From NCBI GenBank assembly GCA_033439765.1, contig JAULSN010000012.1, forward strand, positions 496,001 to 560,000: a stretch of DNA of 64,000 nt, read 5' to 3'. Below, in pieces: positions 32,852-44,503 of this stretch; position 1 is the stretch's first letter, and each line of letters opens with the position of its first letter. Made by a program: the position numbers and the translations under genes. The notes beneath the pieces are model-generated. The model did not search any database. It was not told the DNA's origin and was given only the letters and a program-made list of their open reading frames with translations. Origin of the DNA: Lasiosphaeria ovina. Its lineage: Eukaryota > Ascomycota > Sordariomycetes > Sordariales > Lasiosphaeriaceae.

Positions 32852-34732
32852 CTAGAAGGGCCGACCCAACAACGAAATCGCCCATCAACGAAATTGACCC
32901 ACACCATGCCCACACCCACCCCACGGGCGCAAATTATCCATTTCTACACAAAATAACTAGCAAAAAAGTACTCAATCCTCTTCTTCAGCCTCTCTATATT
33001 GCTCAAGCCCACGGGCGATTATTTCCCGGGCTTCTTCGATTGCATGTGGCTGATTTGGCGCCCGGGCCGGTCTTTTTCGCTTGGGGGGCAATTGACTGGC
33101 TTTTTGGGCGTTGTCAATGTCCTGAATACGTGCAAATTTCTCATTTCCATCTTCGTATACCCTCTTACGCGTGCGAGGCTTTGAAGCCTCTAATTCGGTC
33201 GTGAGATGCGTAATTTGTGCCTTCAAAGACGCGATCTCTGTATTCTTCAGATCTAGGGACCTCCCTACCTTAGTAAACAAGGCCCTCACACGCTGGTGAG
33301 CCGGACTAAGGGCATTCCGAATACTGTCCTGGTACTTCTTGATGTCCTGACTACCATGCGGTGTTTTGAGGAGCTTGTCGTCGTCGTTCAGGGCCGTCGT
33401 CGGCGGCGTTGAAGGCTGGGCAGGGAGGGCATCTTTGTTGACGAACGCCTCGGGGTCATCCAGTATGCGGGCCGGGTTGTACGGCCAGATCCCCGTATTC
33501 CTGAAGCCTGAGAGGATGTTGCGGGCGCTCATACCCCGGTCCGAGGCATCTCTGTAGCAAAAAAGGAACCGTTGCTTGTTGATAGGCGCCGACGAAGTGA
33601 AACCCGCGAGGGCCTTGGTGTTTTGCCTGAAATAGTTCTTCAAAGGTGAAAAGACTGAGCGATCGAGAGGCTGGGACTTTTGCGATGTATGTGAGGGTAG
33701 AAGACGAACTAGACCTTGTTTTTCCATGCCGTCAACATGAATTCTTCGTTCATATAGCTCGAATGTTCATCAAGGATCAAAATACGCTATTCGCCCGGCG
33801 TTTGGGGCATTGTTTGGATCAGGTAGACTTCCCTGAGCCATTTCAAAGCGATTTTGGCATTGTTCCAGCCTGTTGTTGAGTAGTCATACTTCCAATCCGG
33901 GAATTCGGCTTCTAGGCTGAAGTTATCAGGAAAGTGTTGTCCTTGAAGGCTGACCCCGGTAAATATGATGACGGGCTTCAAACGGATGCCCCCTATAGTG
34001 GCGTATTCAATAACTGTGACCCAGGTAGTTGCATCAGAGCTTTTTAGGTAGGTTCGGTTCGTTAGGGAGCTTCCGATGACCTTTACGGCCCGGGTCTCAA
34101 GCTCCTGCATACCGTGCTCGTCCATGTTGGCGATGTTGGCCGGTTTGACCTTTTTATCCTTGATCTGGAAGGCCAGGCGCTTGTAGAAGTCTTCGTAAGC
34201 CTCACGAGTAGAACCTCTGACGTGAGAGGATTCTAACAAGGCCGAATTCTTCATCTTTACTGCCGGGTTGCGGCGTAGGAAGCGATCCACATATCGCTCT
34301 CCCACGGTTATTTTCGTGCCAGCCTTATTGAGTATAGCTTAAGCGAATCTCTGGACCTGACGACGGCTAGGCGTACGCCCTGCAGCTTCCTTATTGAGGC
34401 ACCACTCGGCTAGGAAGCATTCCTGCGCATCGGAGAGGTTTCTTTCGGTTTGTTTGCTTTTTCTCGATTTTCTGCGCCATGGATGCGTTTGCAGAGGGTG
34501 GAGGAAGGGATGCCATGTAACTTGGCGGCGTCCTTCTGTGAAGCGCCCTGATCAACAGCAAGTACTGTAGCTTCAATGAGCTGCTCGCGACGGTCCGACA
34601 TGGCCTATTTTGAAGCAATTTGGGCTTGATTTGATGAGGTTGTGGTGTTTTGAAGTTGTAGGGTGGGAAATTAGATGACAGGGGCAGAGATTTCGTTGTG
34701 GGGCGATTTCCTTATTGGGTCACCACGTCTAG
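32852..34732 (-). mobile_element. Fot1/pogo-like DNA transposon, defective
   Basis: 43-bp terminal inverted repeats at 32852-32894 and 34690-34732 match at 35 of 43 positions by eye; both begin CTAGA. The 1.88-kb size and the coding content fit Fot1/pogo elements of the Tc1/mariner superfamily. The transposase frame inside is broken. Confidence 0.85.
32972..34601 (-). pseudogene. Pogo-type DDE transposase, inactivated
   Basis: ATG at 34601 begins a psq-type helix-turn-helix (DQGASQKDAAKLHGIPSSTL). A CENP-B-type DNA-binding part follows in a shifted frame (GERYVDRFLRRNP), then the DDE_1 domain: NIANMDEHG carries the first Asp, ILDEHSSY the second region, and 'SQPLD' with a long Lys/Arg and coiled C-terminal tail ends at 32972. 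Breaks: a frameshift near 34430, TAA near 34340, TAG at about 33785 and about 33730, and a frameshift just before the SQPLD part. The stops are CAG or CAA derived in the expected alignment, the RIP direction. It would have excised and inserted the surrounding element at TA sites; it is now non-functional. Confidence 0.85.
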
Positions 34733-36434
34733 TGGGCGTTTTTGCAAGCTTTTATCACAACACCTTAGCAAAATTTCTAGGTACGAAGGAATCGCCAGCT
34801 GCCTAGTCAACAAGCCAATCGTCCACAGTGCAAGAAGATAACTATCTTCAGGGCTATTATAGGGGACTATCGGAGGCCTGAACCGATCCGTAGGGGTGGG
34901 ACGGCTAAATAAAACGAGAAATTCCTCGAGGCTAGGCTACTATTAGGGCTGCTAGAGGGCCCTACCTTAATTAGCCTGGCAACGGGAGGTGGAAACTGAA
35001 GGAAAGATATGGTGAAAGCCAAATAGACAAAAGGGTTACTCAAGATGGATCTATGCTTGCCATAGCGGATCGTCCAATCCTTGGCCAGAACATGTGGCCG
35101 AATTCCACCTCCAACCTAGAATGGACGTCGTTGCTTTTTGCACTGTACGTTAAGTGACAACTTTCCTGCAAAGCACACAATTTATGATGTGTCTCCCAGC
35201 CTCGCCTTTCGGAGACGCATCACGAGCTAGGGGGCGCATTACGGACTGGCGAGAACACGCAAAGCACACAGCTGGACGGTGACTCGAGAGGGTCGGGGGC
35301 CGCCTGGCCAGGTCAGGCCCGAATGCCAGTCTGCCTTGCACAGGCTGCGAGTGGCAGGTACCAGATTTGTTTTGAGCGCGCCGTAGACGAGTCTTCTTTG
35401 TCGCCGCAACAACGACTTTGTCATGATTAGATTACTGTGCATACATCGGAAATCATGATATCCGGGGAAAATGTGTTTCCCCTGCCCAGACAATCTGGGT
35501 TCTTAGTGGCACGCCCATTCTCGACACAGATTGATCAGATACGCAGGGAGCTAATGCAAGGAGTGCTGACGACGAACGGCAGGGACCGTGGCAGGCTCGA
35601 CAAGGCGGGAGCCAACGGGCGGCCGCAACGCAGGTGTGGCCGCTTTCGTGGCTGTGCCCGCCCAGGCCCCCGTCACGCTCTGTCATCACACACCTCGGTG
35701 AGCCGCAGTGACTGACTGTGGCAAGCCCTAGAATTTTCTGCGCACGCGCGTCCAATTGTGGAAATCCGGCCTTCTGGTATTGTATGTACGGTACATACAT
35801 ACCATGGTCTTTGTGTAAGGCCAATGTCTTGCGGTCGGTTGCCCGCGCCAAAGCAGACGACACACGACGGGTGCCTGGGCCGCCAGCTTGAGCTTCCATC
35901 GCTCGCAGTCAGGGATCTGAGATGGGAATACAGTTTTCGAAAATAGAAATGAATGGAATCCGTAAACACAGTTTTCAGATTATCTTATCTCATATGGTAA
36001 TTTGGTTCACCCAGCTCCCGTCAAAGTTGTCCGCCGTGGCCGTGAAGGTGAGTGTCGGTCGGGTACATCATCCTTGCCCGCATGATTGGGCAAGGGTTCG
36101 CGCAGGGCAAAGCCACCCCGGCCCGTCAAAACGGCCGGCATATCAGGTGGGCCACAGCCCCCTTCCCCGGGTTTTTGATTACTTGCCTGTGCATTCCTCA
36201 GCAGACCTTGGGCTTCCAGGCACTGCAAGTCACCATGCTTGCTTCTGGATTGCTGTGTCTCTCGCCTGCCTGGCAAGGCATTTCGCGGCTCTGCTTGTCC
36301 TTTATTTCCAACATAGCCGCCATCCAATCCCCTGCCCGCCGTGACTCAGTCTAGCTCATGACGTGTGTTCTTCCCGGCATGGGGTTTTCCATATCGTCGG
36401 CCTCCCGAGAGGTTTCTGATGCCTGAGTTGCAGG
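34733..36434. other. Gene-free stretch
   Basis: About 1.7 kb, AT-rich to 35050 and GC-richer afterwards. Several short ORFs overlap on both strands without protein-like composition. A short palindromic 'gtatgtacggtacatac' is at about 35784. The last part is promoter of the small gene at 36645. Confidence 0.5.
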
Positions 36435-36440
36435 TATAAA
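36435..36440 (+). promoter_or_regulatory. TATA box of the small Cys-rich protein gene
   Basis: TATAAA lies 205 bp before the ATG at 36645, followed by a CA-rich, G-poor leader (36490-36644) that looks like a fungal 5' UTR of an expressed gene. Confidence 0.55.
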
Positions 36441-36644
36441 GTGAGCGTATGTTGCTCCTATGGTTGCACCCGGTTTCTTCGTCTTCCTCCACTACCGCAA
36501 ACAGCAAACACATCTGCTCACGCAAAGCCTCTCAGCTTCTAGTCGTCAAGACCAAAATACACAAACAAGTCACAGCACACGAGCAACAACACCCACAACA
36601 AACAAACAAACTCTTCAGAAGCACCGCAAGCGAGAACCACAACC

Positions 36645-36896
36645 ATGTGCACCACGTTCGCCGACTACTGGGAGTGCGGCCACTTCCGGCGCAACCGCCT
36701 CGTGCTCTGCTCGCGGCGCTTCTGCTACCTGGGCGACGAGCGCGGCAAGACGTACGTCGGCACCTGCGGCCGCTCCGCGTGCGAGGCCGCCAAGTACTAC
36801 GACCAGGAGGACGACTATGAGGATGACGACAACAGCAGGAATGGCCGGTACTACTACTACTACGTGCGTCGCCGGCGGACGAGGCGGTTTTCTTGA
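36645..36896 (+). CDS. Small Cys-rich hypothetical protein, 83 residues
   Basis: The ATG sits in a good context (ACAACCATGTGC) after a CA-rich leader and a TATA box. The protein has six Cys and one paired His (C2, C11-x-H13, C22, C27, C41, C46), spaced like a small zinc-binding module (WECGHF, LVLCSRRFC, TCGRSACEAA). An acidic stretch (DQEDDYEDDD), a run of Tyr and an Arg-rich end (VRRRRTRRFS) follow. No signal peptide is present, so it is probably intracellular and not a secreted effector. An overlapping longer frame from 36449 is rejected as a shadow. Function unknown. Confidence 0.7.
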   Translation: MCTTFADYWECGHFRRNRLVLCSRRFCYLGDERGKTYVGTCGRSACEAAKYYDQEDDYEDDDNSRNGRYYYYYVRRRRTRRFS

Positions 36897-37676
36897 GGGG
36901 TCAGGCTGAACGGGGACGGGGTTGATGAGATGAGATCTCGACTGCGCTGGATTGGATCAAGGATTCATGAGTGTATGATTTGATTGTTGTAGGATTTGGT
37001 TTTCTGTGCCACTGAGGCTTGAGTCGGGAACTGGGTTTTCTTTTCGCATTTCAGTCTTCTGGACAGAAGTCTGTGCATTACTCGGCGTTCATGAAGGATC
37101 TCATGTTGGATATTGTTTGGGTTGGTACCTGTTAGATAGATTGATACGATGGTGATGGACACTGGGCGGATAGTTCAGAAAGATTCACTTCTTGGATGGG
37201 CTTTACACCTTATTTTTTAGGATCTTTGGCTTTTGCTTGGTGGAATCTCGGATTGCGGTGTTGGTTGCTGCTGTAGTTTGAGCTACTTAGAACTAGATAG
37301 AGCTTTCGATTGGTCCTCTCGGAGGAGAATCAGCAACGCGCGTATAAATAATCACAAGCTTTTCGGCTGACAAGCCCGATTGGGGACACATTCTCTTGAT
37401 TGCATTGGCCAGGGACTCTAGTCCTCGGCACCCGTTACTATGTGCCCCGTCTTTGCTGTGCAAGCCCGCATTCGCCGAACGCCCAACCCGGCCATCTTAT
37501 CCTTGCTCCAACAGTGGAGAGTAATATCGCTCAATCTTACGCGGACTTAAATCCAACCTCACCTCTTTCCCTCCCAACCCTGACTAACCAAACAATTATA
37601 TTCGGCATGAAATATATCGCCATAGCCTAGGGACACGCTCGAAACGCAATGTTGGACAGATGAATTTGCTCAAAGC
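36897..37676. other. Convergent intergenic region
   Basis: 780 bp between the small Cys-rich gene and the NAPE-PLD-like gene. T/A-rich 3'-UTR-like sequence; no gene seen. Confidence 0.6.
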
Positions 37677-39072
37677 TCAAAACTCGCGGCTCTCGCCAAT
37701 CTCGCAAACGTCAAAGACGCCGGTCTCGGCCATACCGAAGTGGGCAAGCGCCTGGCGCAGCAGCTTGGGCGGCTCGAGGACGTCCTCGTAGGTGAGGACC
37801 CAGGTGCCCCAGTGGATGCCCATGGCGCGGCGGCAGCGCGTGTCGCGGAAGATCTCGACGGCGTCGAAGGGGTTGGCGTGCATGCCCGAGAAGATCTGGC
37901 GCGGCTTGTAGGCGCCGATGGGCAGCAGGCCGAGGTCGAAAGGCCCGCGCAGCTCGCCGATCTGCGCGAACTGCGGGCACCGCGGCAGGTCGGCGTGCTC
38001 GGGCGCGTAGTCGCCCCCCTCGCCGCTCTCGTAGCCCTTGGGCACGTAGCGGTACCCCGTGTCGCCGCCAAAGTAGACCGACCTGCGCGTCTGGTCCGCC
38101 TCGCTCCCCGACGCCACACCCCAAGAGCACCACAGCGTCGTGTCCTTGTCCAGCAGTGTGCGCGCCGACGAGTGCTGCGCCGGCAGGCACGAGATGCGCG
38201 CCGTGATGGGCTGGGACCCGGCGCCGGATGAGCCCGATCCGAGCGACGCGTTGTCTTCCTTGCCGCCTGCCGTGAAACGGCGGTCGCGGGAAGCAGGCGA
38301 CACGGTGAATTCGGCGTCTTCCCACCAGTCGAGCTCGGTGACCTTGTCGATGCCCGACCCACGGAACCATTTCTCGAGGCCGAGGCCGACGAAGAAGTGG
38401 GCATTGGGGTGGTGCTTGTGGATTTCTTGCACGCTCGGGCTCGACAAGTGGTCGTAGTGCGAATGTGAAATCACGACGGCGTCGACGATGGGGAGGTCGG
38501 CGAGGGCGCACGGCTGCTTGGTGAACCTCTTGGGCCCGAGAAAGGAGAAGGGCGAGCATCGGTCCTCGAAGACGGGGTCGAATAGGACGCGCAGGCCCGA
38601 CGGGAACTCGACGTAGTAGCAGGCATGTCCGAGCCAGGTTGCCCGCAGCGTCGCCGAGGCCCGCCGGTCGGCGAGGAAGGTCGGCTTGCGAACCGGAACA
38701 GTCGGGGGTGCTGTGCTGGGTGCTGGAAGCTTGCCTCGAAGCTTGAGTCTGATAACACGCATGGTGTAACCTGGTCAGCATTTGGAGCAGGCAACACAGT
38801 TGTGGCTGTTAAGGGGTCAAGGGGGGGGGGGGGAGGGGGGGGGATGTCTGGCCTTACCCGAGTATCCCTAAGATCACGCTTGCTGGGCCGGGGTCTGGCT
38901 GTCCGTGACGCCATGACGGGTATGGGTTCTTAAATTTAGAGAATGTGCCGTTCGAAGAGAAGACATGGTGCGGCTTAGATGCGGCGTCACTGGGAACACT
39001 AGTATTGGGGATTTTGGTGACGCCGTCGAGGGGGGTTCCCTTGGAGACGCTGGCGGCCAACGAAGCTGCCAT
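37677..39072 (-). CDS. NAPE-PLD-like metallo-beta-lactamase fold hydrolase, 2 exons
   Basis: Exons 38858-39072 and 37677-38748 join to 428 residues. The donor is GTAAGG; the acceptor ATCAG|ACTC is the only one near that keeps frame, with a TGCTGAC branch site before it. Exon 1 carries the '[10 protein letters not shown]...FKNPYPSW' block typical of N-acyl-phosphatidylethanolamine phospholipase D homologues. Exon 2 has the metal motif HSHYDH (residues 167-172), WLGHACYY before it, a 'FGGDTGY' block with the bridging Asp, and 'AMGIHWGTW' near the end. These fit a zinc hydrolase that releases N-acylethanolamines from membrane lipids, though fungal substrates are little known. The 109-bp intron contains a long G run (38821-38843) that could cause sequencing error. 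A start at 38762 would lose conserved sequence. Confidence 0.88.
38821..38843 (+). repeat. G-rich homopolymer run in an intron
   Basis: Twenty-two G in 23 bases (one A) on the plus strand, inside the intron of the NAPE-PLD-like gene. It could form a quadruplex in the DNA; on the transcript it is a C run. Confidence 0.9.
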
Positions 39073-41074
39073 ATTTCGGGATGGCGGGCGGGGGCGGCTA
39101 CAAAGCTAAACGGGAATGTGGTGAAACAGAGACAGGTCGTGCCACTGAGGAGACAGATGTTGCTTCGAACCAGTAGGTTACCAGGACAGTTTGGAGATGG
39201 ACTGCTTCAGGCAATAAGCTACCGGGATAAGACGGCGAGGACATGATGGGAAAAGCGAAGGGAGGGGGGGGCGGGTTGGGTGTGGTGACGTTTTAAACTG
39301 CCGACCATGGCTCACAGATCTGGCCGGTCAGAAGTTGCTGGGAGATCGAGAATGTATGCATGCATCTCTGGCCCGCTAACTACGGGAGGTGGAAAGGCTG
39401 GCTCCTAGTGCTTGGATTTTGGAACTAGAACCCACCAAGGCGCTTTGCATGTATTGTACAGTACATGGCTGTTACCTTGCCGAGAACGCCATATACGCTT
39501 ACAGACAACATGTGAAAGGGACAATTCGGTAGCTTTCATGTACATAAATCGTCCATTCCCTAAACGCGTCAGTGCTAGTTCGATACTGGAACTAATTGAC
39601 GGGCCCCTATTTGACAGCCGAGGGCGGAAGCGGGCAGAGACATGTGCCCGCAGCAGCCCGTTCAGTGTACATTCCAGGTTAACCCCGCGGGTTTAGGGTT
39701 TCTCTCCCCACTCAAGGTTACCTTGGCGAGCTTGGGCAGCTGCCATCTTTCGGCATCCATACTAGCACTCGACGCGTATTCCGGCGGGCGACGGACAAAT
39801 GCAAGCGCCCGTCCGAGCACGCGAAGCCCCATCGGGCAAGCACGCACTCGGACTCGGCCGCGAAACCCGAATCTTGGCTGCTGACCACCTGGTTGGTGTT
39901 GCCACCCCCATTAACCCCGACTGAAGTGGGGTTACATACACTCCCTCCCGGATAACAGGAGCGGATTGCTCGCACGATTCCACGAGAAGAGGCTGCTCTG
40001 CACATCGAGTTTTCTGCTGCGGTGCTTGTGGGAAGGTGCTTGGCCGTTTGTTGGCGTCAACCTTAAATCGACATTGCGGGAGTCCGCCATGCTGGGACGC
40101 TGCCGATCCCCCAACACGCCGCCCGTCGAGGATCCGCCCCCTGTAAGCTAAGGTAATTACCGCCACACACCACTCCCGAATAAGTTCCCAAAGTCAAGGA
40201 TTAAGGTGGAGCATCATCATCCATGGAGAAAACCCTTCCAGCAATCAATAATAGTCGAGAGTGCCGCAGAGGATAGATCCATATAAAGTACGTCAGATTA
40301 TAGTTCTTTTACTTACTTACTACTAGCTATTCAGGGAATCTTTCTCTATCATGATGCCCCACTGCAATCTTCAACTTTTGAGAGGCTACGGAAGTATACG
40401 GCATGGAAGCGAGCCAAGACTCTTGCCTCTTTCAGGGGTCCTCGCATTCGCATGCCGGCCGGTTCAAAACCCGAGCTCCGACGAGATGTGACAGAAATAC
40501 CAAGACGTGGAGACCATAACTGCTAGGCTGTCCGAGACCGATGACGAGACTGCGTTGCGAGCAGGTCGTTCACAACCCGTATCTCAGGACAAAATAGGGT
40601 TATGTTAGGAAAGATCAAGAATCAAGAATTGTAACACTGATTAATATGGTCATCATACCTTACCCACCCAGGATTATGCCACAGACCACCTTGTTATTAT
40701 GCGAAAGTGTCAAACTCTGCACACCTGGGCTCGGACATAATATATAGAAGCTGCCACAGGCTTCAGCATCACATATATTTGTTTTTATGCCTCCGCCACG
40801 CGCAACACCTCATTGTCACGACTCGAGACTGAGGGCGGCTTGGAGGAGGCCACGCTGAACCAATGAAAGCAGGCTGCGGGGTGCAAGAGCCGAGAGCACC
40901 CTCGAGCCAAATAGCCAATTGCCAATGGGTGAGCACGTGCAGCTGAGGGCTGTGCTCAGGCAGCAGCGGCTCAAGATGATGCCGCCCGGCAGCAAAAGCT
41001 CGTGAGGAAAATTTCGGGCAAGCGCAAGGGCTGCTGCACCAACGGTCCAACCTCAACCCAGGTCTGATGCCACC
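39073..41074. other. Gene-free stretch
   Basis: 2 kb between two divergent genes. It should hold the NAPE-PLD-like promoter at its left end. No repeat, RNA gene or protein-like ORF found on either strand. Confidence 0.55.
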
Positions 41075-42594
41075 ATGGAGCTGGGGCTCACATTTGGGGC
41101 GGTGGGCGAAACGACTTTATCTCCATTGCTGGCTTGGTCAGAGACATTGTTCTGGCCCTCGACAACTGCCGCGGATCCTCAAAGGAGTACCGCGATCTCG
41201 TCGAGAGCCTCAATCTCCTTGACCAAACCTTGCGAGAGGTCGATCTGATTTTTCGCGGCGCCGGACCCCTAGCTCCTGTTCTCGGCACCGAGGGTGCGGA
41301 CATCCAAGCGCTCTCCATCCGCACTGCGGAGAGAATCCGACAATGTCTCGACGGCTTCCGCCAAAAGATTCATAAATATGGACCAAGCCTCGCCCAGGCC
41401 GGTTCGGGGAATTCTGCCAAGGATGCGATGAGGAAGATACAGTGGAGGCTTGAGAGCAAAGACATTGAGAAGTTTCGGGGAGAGGTGATGGGTTTCACGA
41501 TGTCACTGAAGATGCTGCTGGAAATCACCACCATGTGAGTGTTGGTCACTGAATCTCTGGATCCGAGGTTTCCTCCTCTTTCCCACTACCCACCCCTGAT
41601 GCACATGTGGCTAACTTCTCACAGTCGGATGGTTCAGCGGAACCATGACAGCGTCAACCAGAAACTTTCGTCTCTCGAGGGCCAGTCACATGCAGCGTTG
41701 CAAGAGAATCGCCGATTCCAAACATCCGTGTCCTGGATTGGACGAACCATACTCTCAGGGTTGGGCTATGTAGCCCAGCTTGGCATCGAGTTGAAGAGTG
41801 CAACAACCCAGGCCATATCAATGCTGTTCACCCTGGCGGGCGAGGTGAGCAGTATTCGCGCAGCACTTTCACGATTAGAACGGCCGCTCAACGGGGAACA
41901 CGAACACTTCCTGCTGGAGGACCCCACTGGAAGGCTCTTTCCCGTTTACCTCAAAACTGTCACATCTTGGGACGGTTTCGAGTGTCTGCTCGCGGATAGG
42001 TTCAAGGGCAAGAAGGGTGCCCGCAGGATATCGCGCAAGCGTTATGTGTTGAAAGAGCGGGCCACCCACCGAAAGCTTGACAGATCCAAGGACTGGGATA
42101 CTGCCTTCCTGCCCTATCAGAGAGTCGACATGAGTCGTTTGTGCAGGGAATTCTCAGCAACCCGTTCGGGAACCACCTTGCTCTCAAGCTGCCCTCGGTG
42201 CTTCATGGTCAACTCATCCGACAGCTCGGACAGCGAATTGCAATGGTAAGCCTTCATCCTCAACACCAAGCCCAGAGTCTAACTTTCTACTCTTGGACAC
42301 AGTCAGAATTGCAATATGCACTATCAGCGAGTGGTGGAGTTGGACGACGAGGATAAAAAGGAGTCAACAGCAGTGAACCCGGGAAAAGAGTCTAGAAATT
42401 CTAGAACACCACCTCTCAGCCGACTCACCCACAGGACTAAGAGCAAAGCCAATGCGATGACTGACACCGGACGAATCATGAAGTCAAATTCGTCGGATTC
42501 CGACGACTCGGACGAAGAAGACGTCAGCGGCTTCTTACGAGTCATTCTGGTAAATTCGAGGGCGTCTACTTCGCGTATGTGGATATCCTTCTAG
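41075..42594 (+). pseudogene. STAND-type N-terminal plus ubiquitin-like (ULD_2) protein, 5' frame broken
   Basis: The ATG at 41075 starts 'MELGLTFGAVG', the usual first residues of this fungal family, but about five extra bases near 41107-41112 shift it out of the frame that continues 'DFISIAGLVRDIVLALDN'. From there exons to 41534, 41625-42245 and 42303-42594 join cleanly (introns 90 and 57 bp). Domains: a helical STAND N-terminal-type region (to about 41530), a linker, then a ubiquitin-like domain (HFLLEDPTGRLFPVYLKTV, WDGFECLLADRF, YVLKERATHRKLDR) and a C-x2-C pair (SCPRCF, WCQNCNMHY) spanning the second intron, a likely zinc site. The family occurs as solo proteins or fused to NLRs in fungi. 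With no alternative start seen before the frame, the gene is probably dead or starts at a non-ATG codon. Confidence 0.7.
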
Positions 42595-42625
42595 AGTACT
42601 GATATGGTGGAGAGAGACAGAGTCG

Positions 42626-43740
42626 TTGCTGATAGCCTTAGATGTCGAACTCACCTTCTCTCACACGAAAACCGAGGGTAAACGAACGGCAGATGAAGAC
42701 TCCACCCAATTGTTCGAGGCCGGGATCTCGAAAAAGCGCCAGACCAAGCTTATAAGCCCCCGTTTCGCATGTCCATTCTACAAACACGATCCCTACAAAA
42801 TACGAGAACGTCAAGACATGCTGCGGTCCGGGCTGGAGTTATGTGCATCGAGTCAAGTAAGCCTACTTACTTCACATACAAACGTCATCGGCTAACTCCA
42901 TTTAAAGAGAACACATATATCGTCGACGGAACCACACAATGCCGAAATTGTCTTAGAAGGTTTGACAGGAAAGAATACTTAAATAATCACCTTCAAGACA
43001 GATTTTCGTCATGTTATCAATTTAAAAAAGGTGACCTCGAAAATATGATTGACGAAGACTAAGTAAAAGAAATTCGGACAAGAACAAGGCCGTTCATCGA
43101 TGAAAAAGAGAGGTGGTGCAACATGTATCAGATCATCTTCCCCGGTAGTCCAGTTCCATCACCATGTTAGTTAGGCCGTAACTCCTCTGACTATCATGTC
43201 GTGGCTAACAATTTCCGTCTAGATTCGACTCGGAAGACCTTGACCTTTAGCGAAGCAGCAAATCCAAAGAACATATGAACGAGGGTCAGGGCCTGCAGAT
43301 AGCCAAGAGACTTGCCGAGGGGGTTTTCTTAATGCTAGCGGAGGACTTACTGGATAGTCCGAACGCGATAGACGAAATGGTGAATCCTCGGACTGTTGGA
43401 ATAGTAAGGGAGGCTGGGCTTCGGTTCCCTCAGGAGGCTCAGATCAGCTCCCCGGCTCCTGTGGCTACGCTCTCTCGAAGCTTTTGAGCAGTTTAATATC
43501 AGGCTTACCAGAGCCGTTAAACCCGTCAGGTCAAGTGCAAGTGCTCAGGGATTAGCTTGGGTGGAAGAAAACGACCCAACATCGGGTATTGATGATATCT
43601 CTGTACCTATCTTCTATTTCTTAAGAGGGTTCGAATTGAGAATGGCTGGGAATGAAGTTAATCAGCCATTGGATAGTAAAATGGCTGATATACGATGTCT
43701 TCTGGAGACATTCAGGTAATAGTGTGTCGTAACATCCCGT
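42626..43740 (+). pseudogene. Decayed fungal C2H2-type zinc-finger protein gene
   Basis: Recognisable blocks in order: RFACPFYKHDPYK, then CCGPGWSYVHRVK in a shifted frame (one extra base near 42807), an intron 42857-42906 leading to EHIYRR, then QCRNCLRRFDRKEYLNNHL in yet another frame, a TAA near 43060, and ERWCNMYQIIFPGSPVPSP. After a putative intron ending near 43222 comes a C-terminal part that needs another frameshift near 43475 to reach FEQFNIRLTRAVKPVRSS, ending about 43720. This order is that of a common fungal family of unknown function with CPYYK...GW...HLYRRH...CPRC fingers. It follows the ubiquitin-like gene on the same strand with 31 bp between. The N-terminus is not identifiable. 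Confidence 0.7.
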
Positions 43741-44503
43741 TAACCACGGAAAAGTTGGAGGGAAGACAACGCCGTCTGACCTCAAGCTACCCCTTTAATT
43801 ACTGCTTAGTCCTGTAACTGCCTTCTTTCGGGCTAAATAGTACCATTCGGTGAGCTTTCCGTCTCTAGAAAAGCGCTTCATGCTTTCGTAACTCGTGGGA
43901 CGTAGCTCCCGTGGCACCTTTAAGGGCTGGACTTGAAGACTGGAGAGAGCGTCAGGAGCCTCTGCTATTGCTTCACTGATATTGAGACCACTTCCTCGAA
44001 GCGCTACTCGTGAGCAGACTACCCTTGGCATGCAGTGACTTAAGCATGTATTCGACTTCTTTAAGGAGCAGCAGGGACACCCGCGCGTAGTCACGAAGGT
44101 AGATGATAGGCAGAACGAGACTGAGATTCAGCAGGAATGACCGCCGGTGTCGTCGGTTTCAGGAAGCTATCTGAATGTACCCCCAAGACCTCGAAAGACG
44201 CACATACTCTGCCGTAATTACTCCCCCCGCCTGATGACCTGATCCCCCCCTTAACCCTGACCATGGTATTTCCTTTCCTTGCCACAATGTCGGGCAAAGA
44301 TGATTTAATCAACGCCCAGCCATGTTGTGACGAACTGGTAGTCACCACCGAAACAACGAAAAGGTACTCGAACTTTGTATGTGTTGAGCATCCACCACAA
44401 CCCAGCAAGCAAGCAAGCAAGCAAGCAGGCCCCGACACCCAACTCACGAGCCAGGCACTCGCGCTCCCACCCACACCACCCAACCCCAAACCAAACTCGC
44501 CGC
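43741..44503. other. Gene-free stretch
   Basis: A minus-strand ORF at 43795-44094 has partly protein-like composition (PTSYESMKRFSRDGKLTEWY) and could be a gene fragment, but nothing supports it further. A (GCAA)n tract is at about 44405-44426. Confidence 0.45.

Noticed and set aside
35780..35810. Short palindrome around gtatgtacggtacatac
   Set aside because: Too short and isolated to call a transposon end or operator.
38762..38764. ATG at 38762 as start of the NAPE-PLD-like protein
   Set aside because: Splicing from 38858 to 38748 restores the conserved N-terminal block in frame; the ATG then lies in the intron.
37711..38781. Minus-strand ORF of 356 codons overlapping the NAPE-PLD-like gene
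   Set aside because: Another frame of the same exon, with Arg/His/Pro-rich composition; the NAPE-PLD frame has all the metal motifs.
43795..44094. Minus-strand 99-codon ORF with partly protein-like composition
   Set aside because: No start context, intron or neighbour support; kept only as a note in the gene-free stretch.
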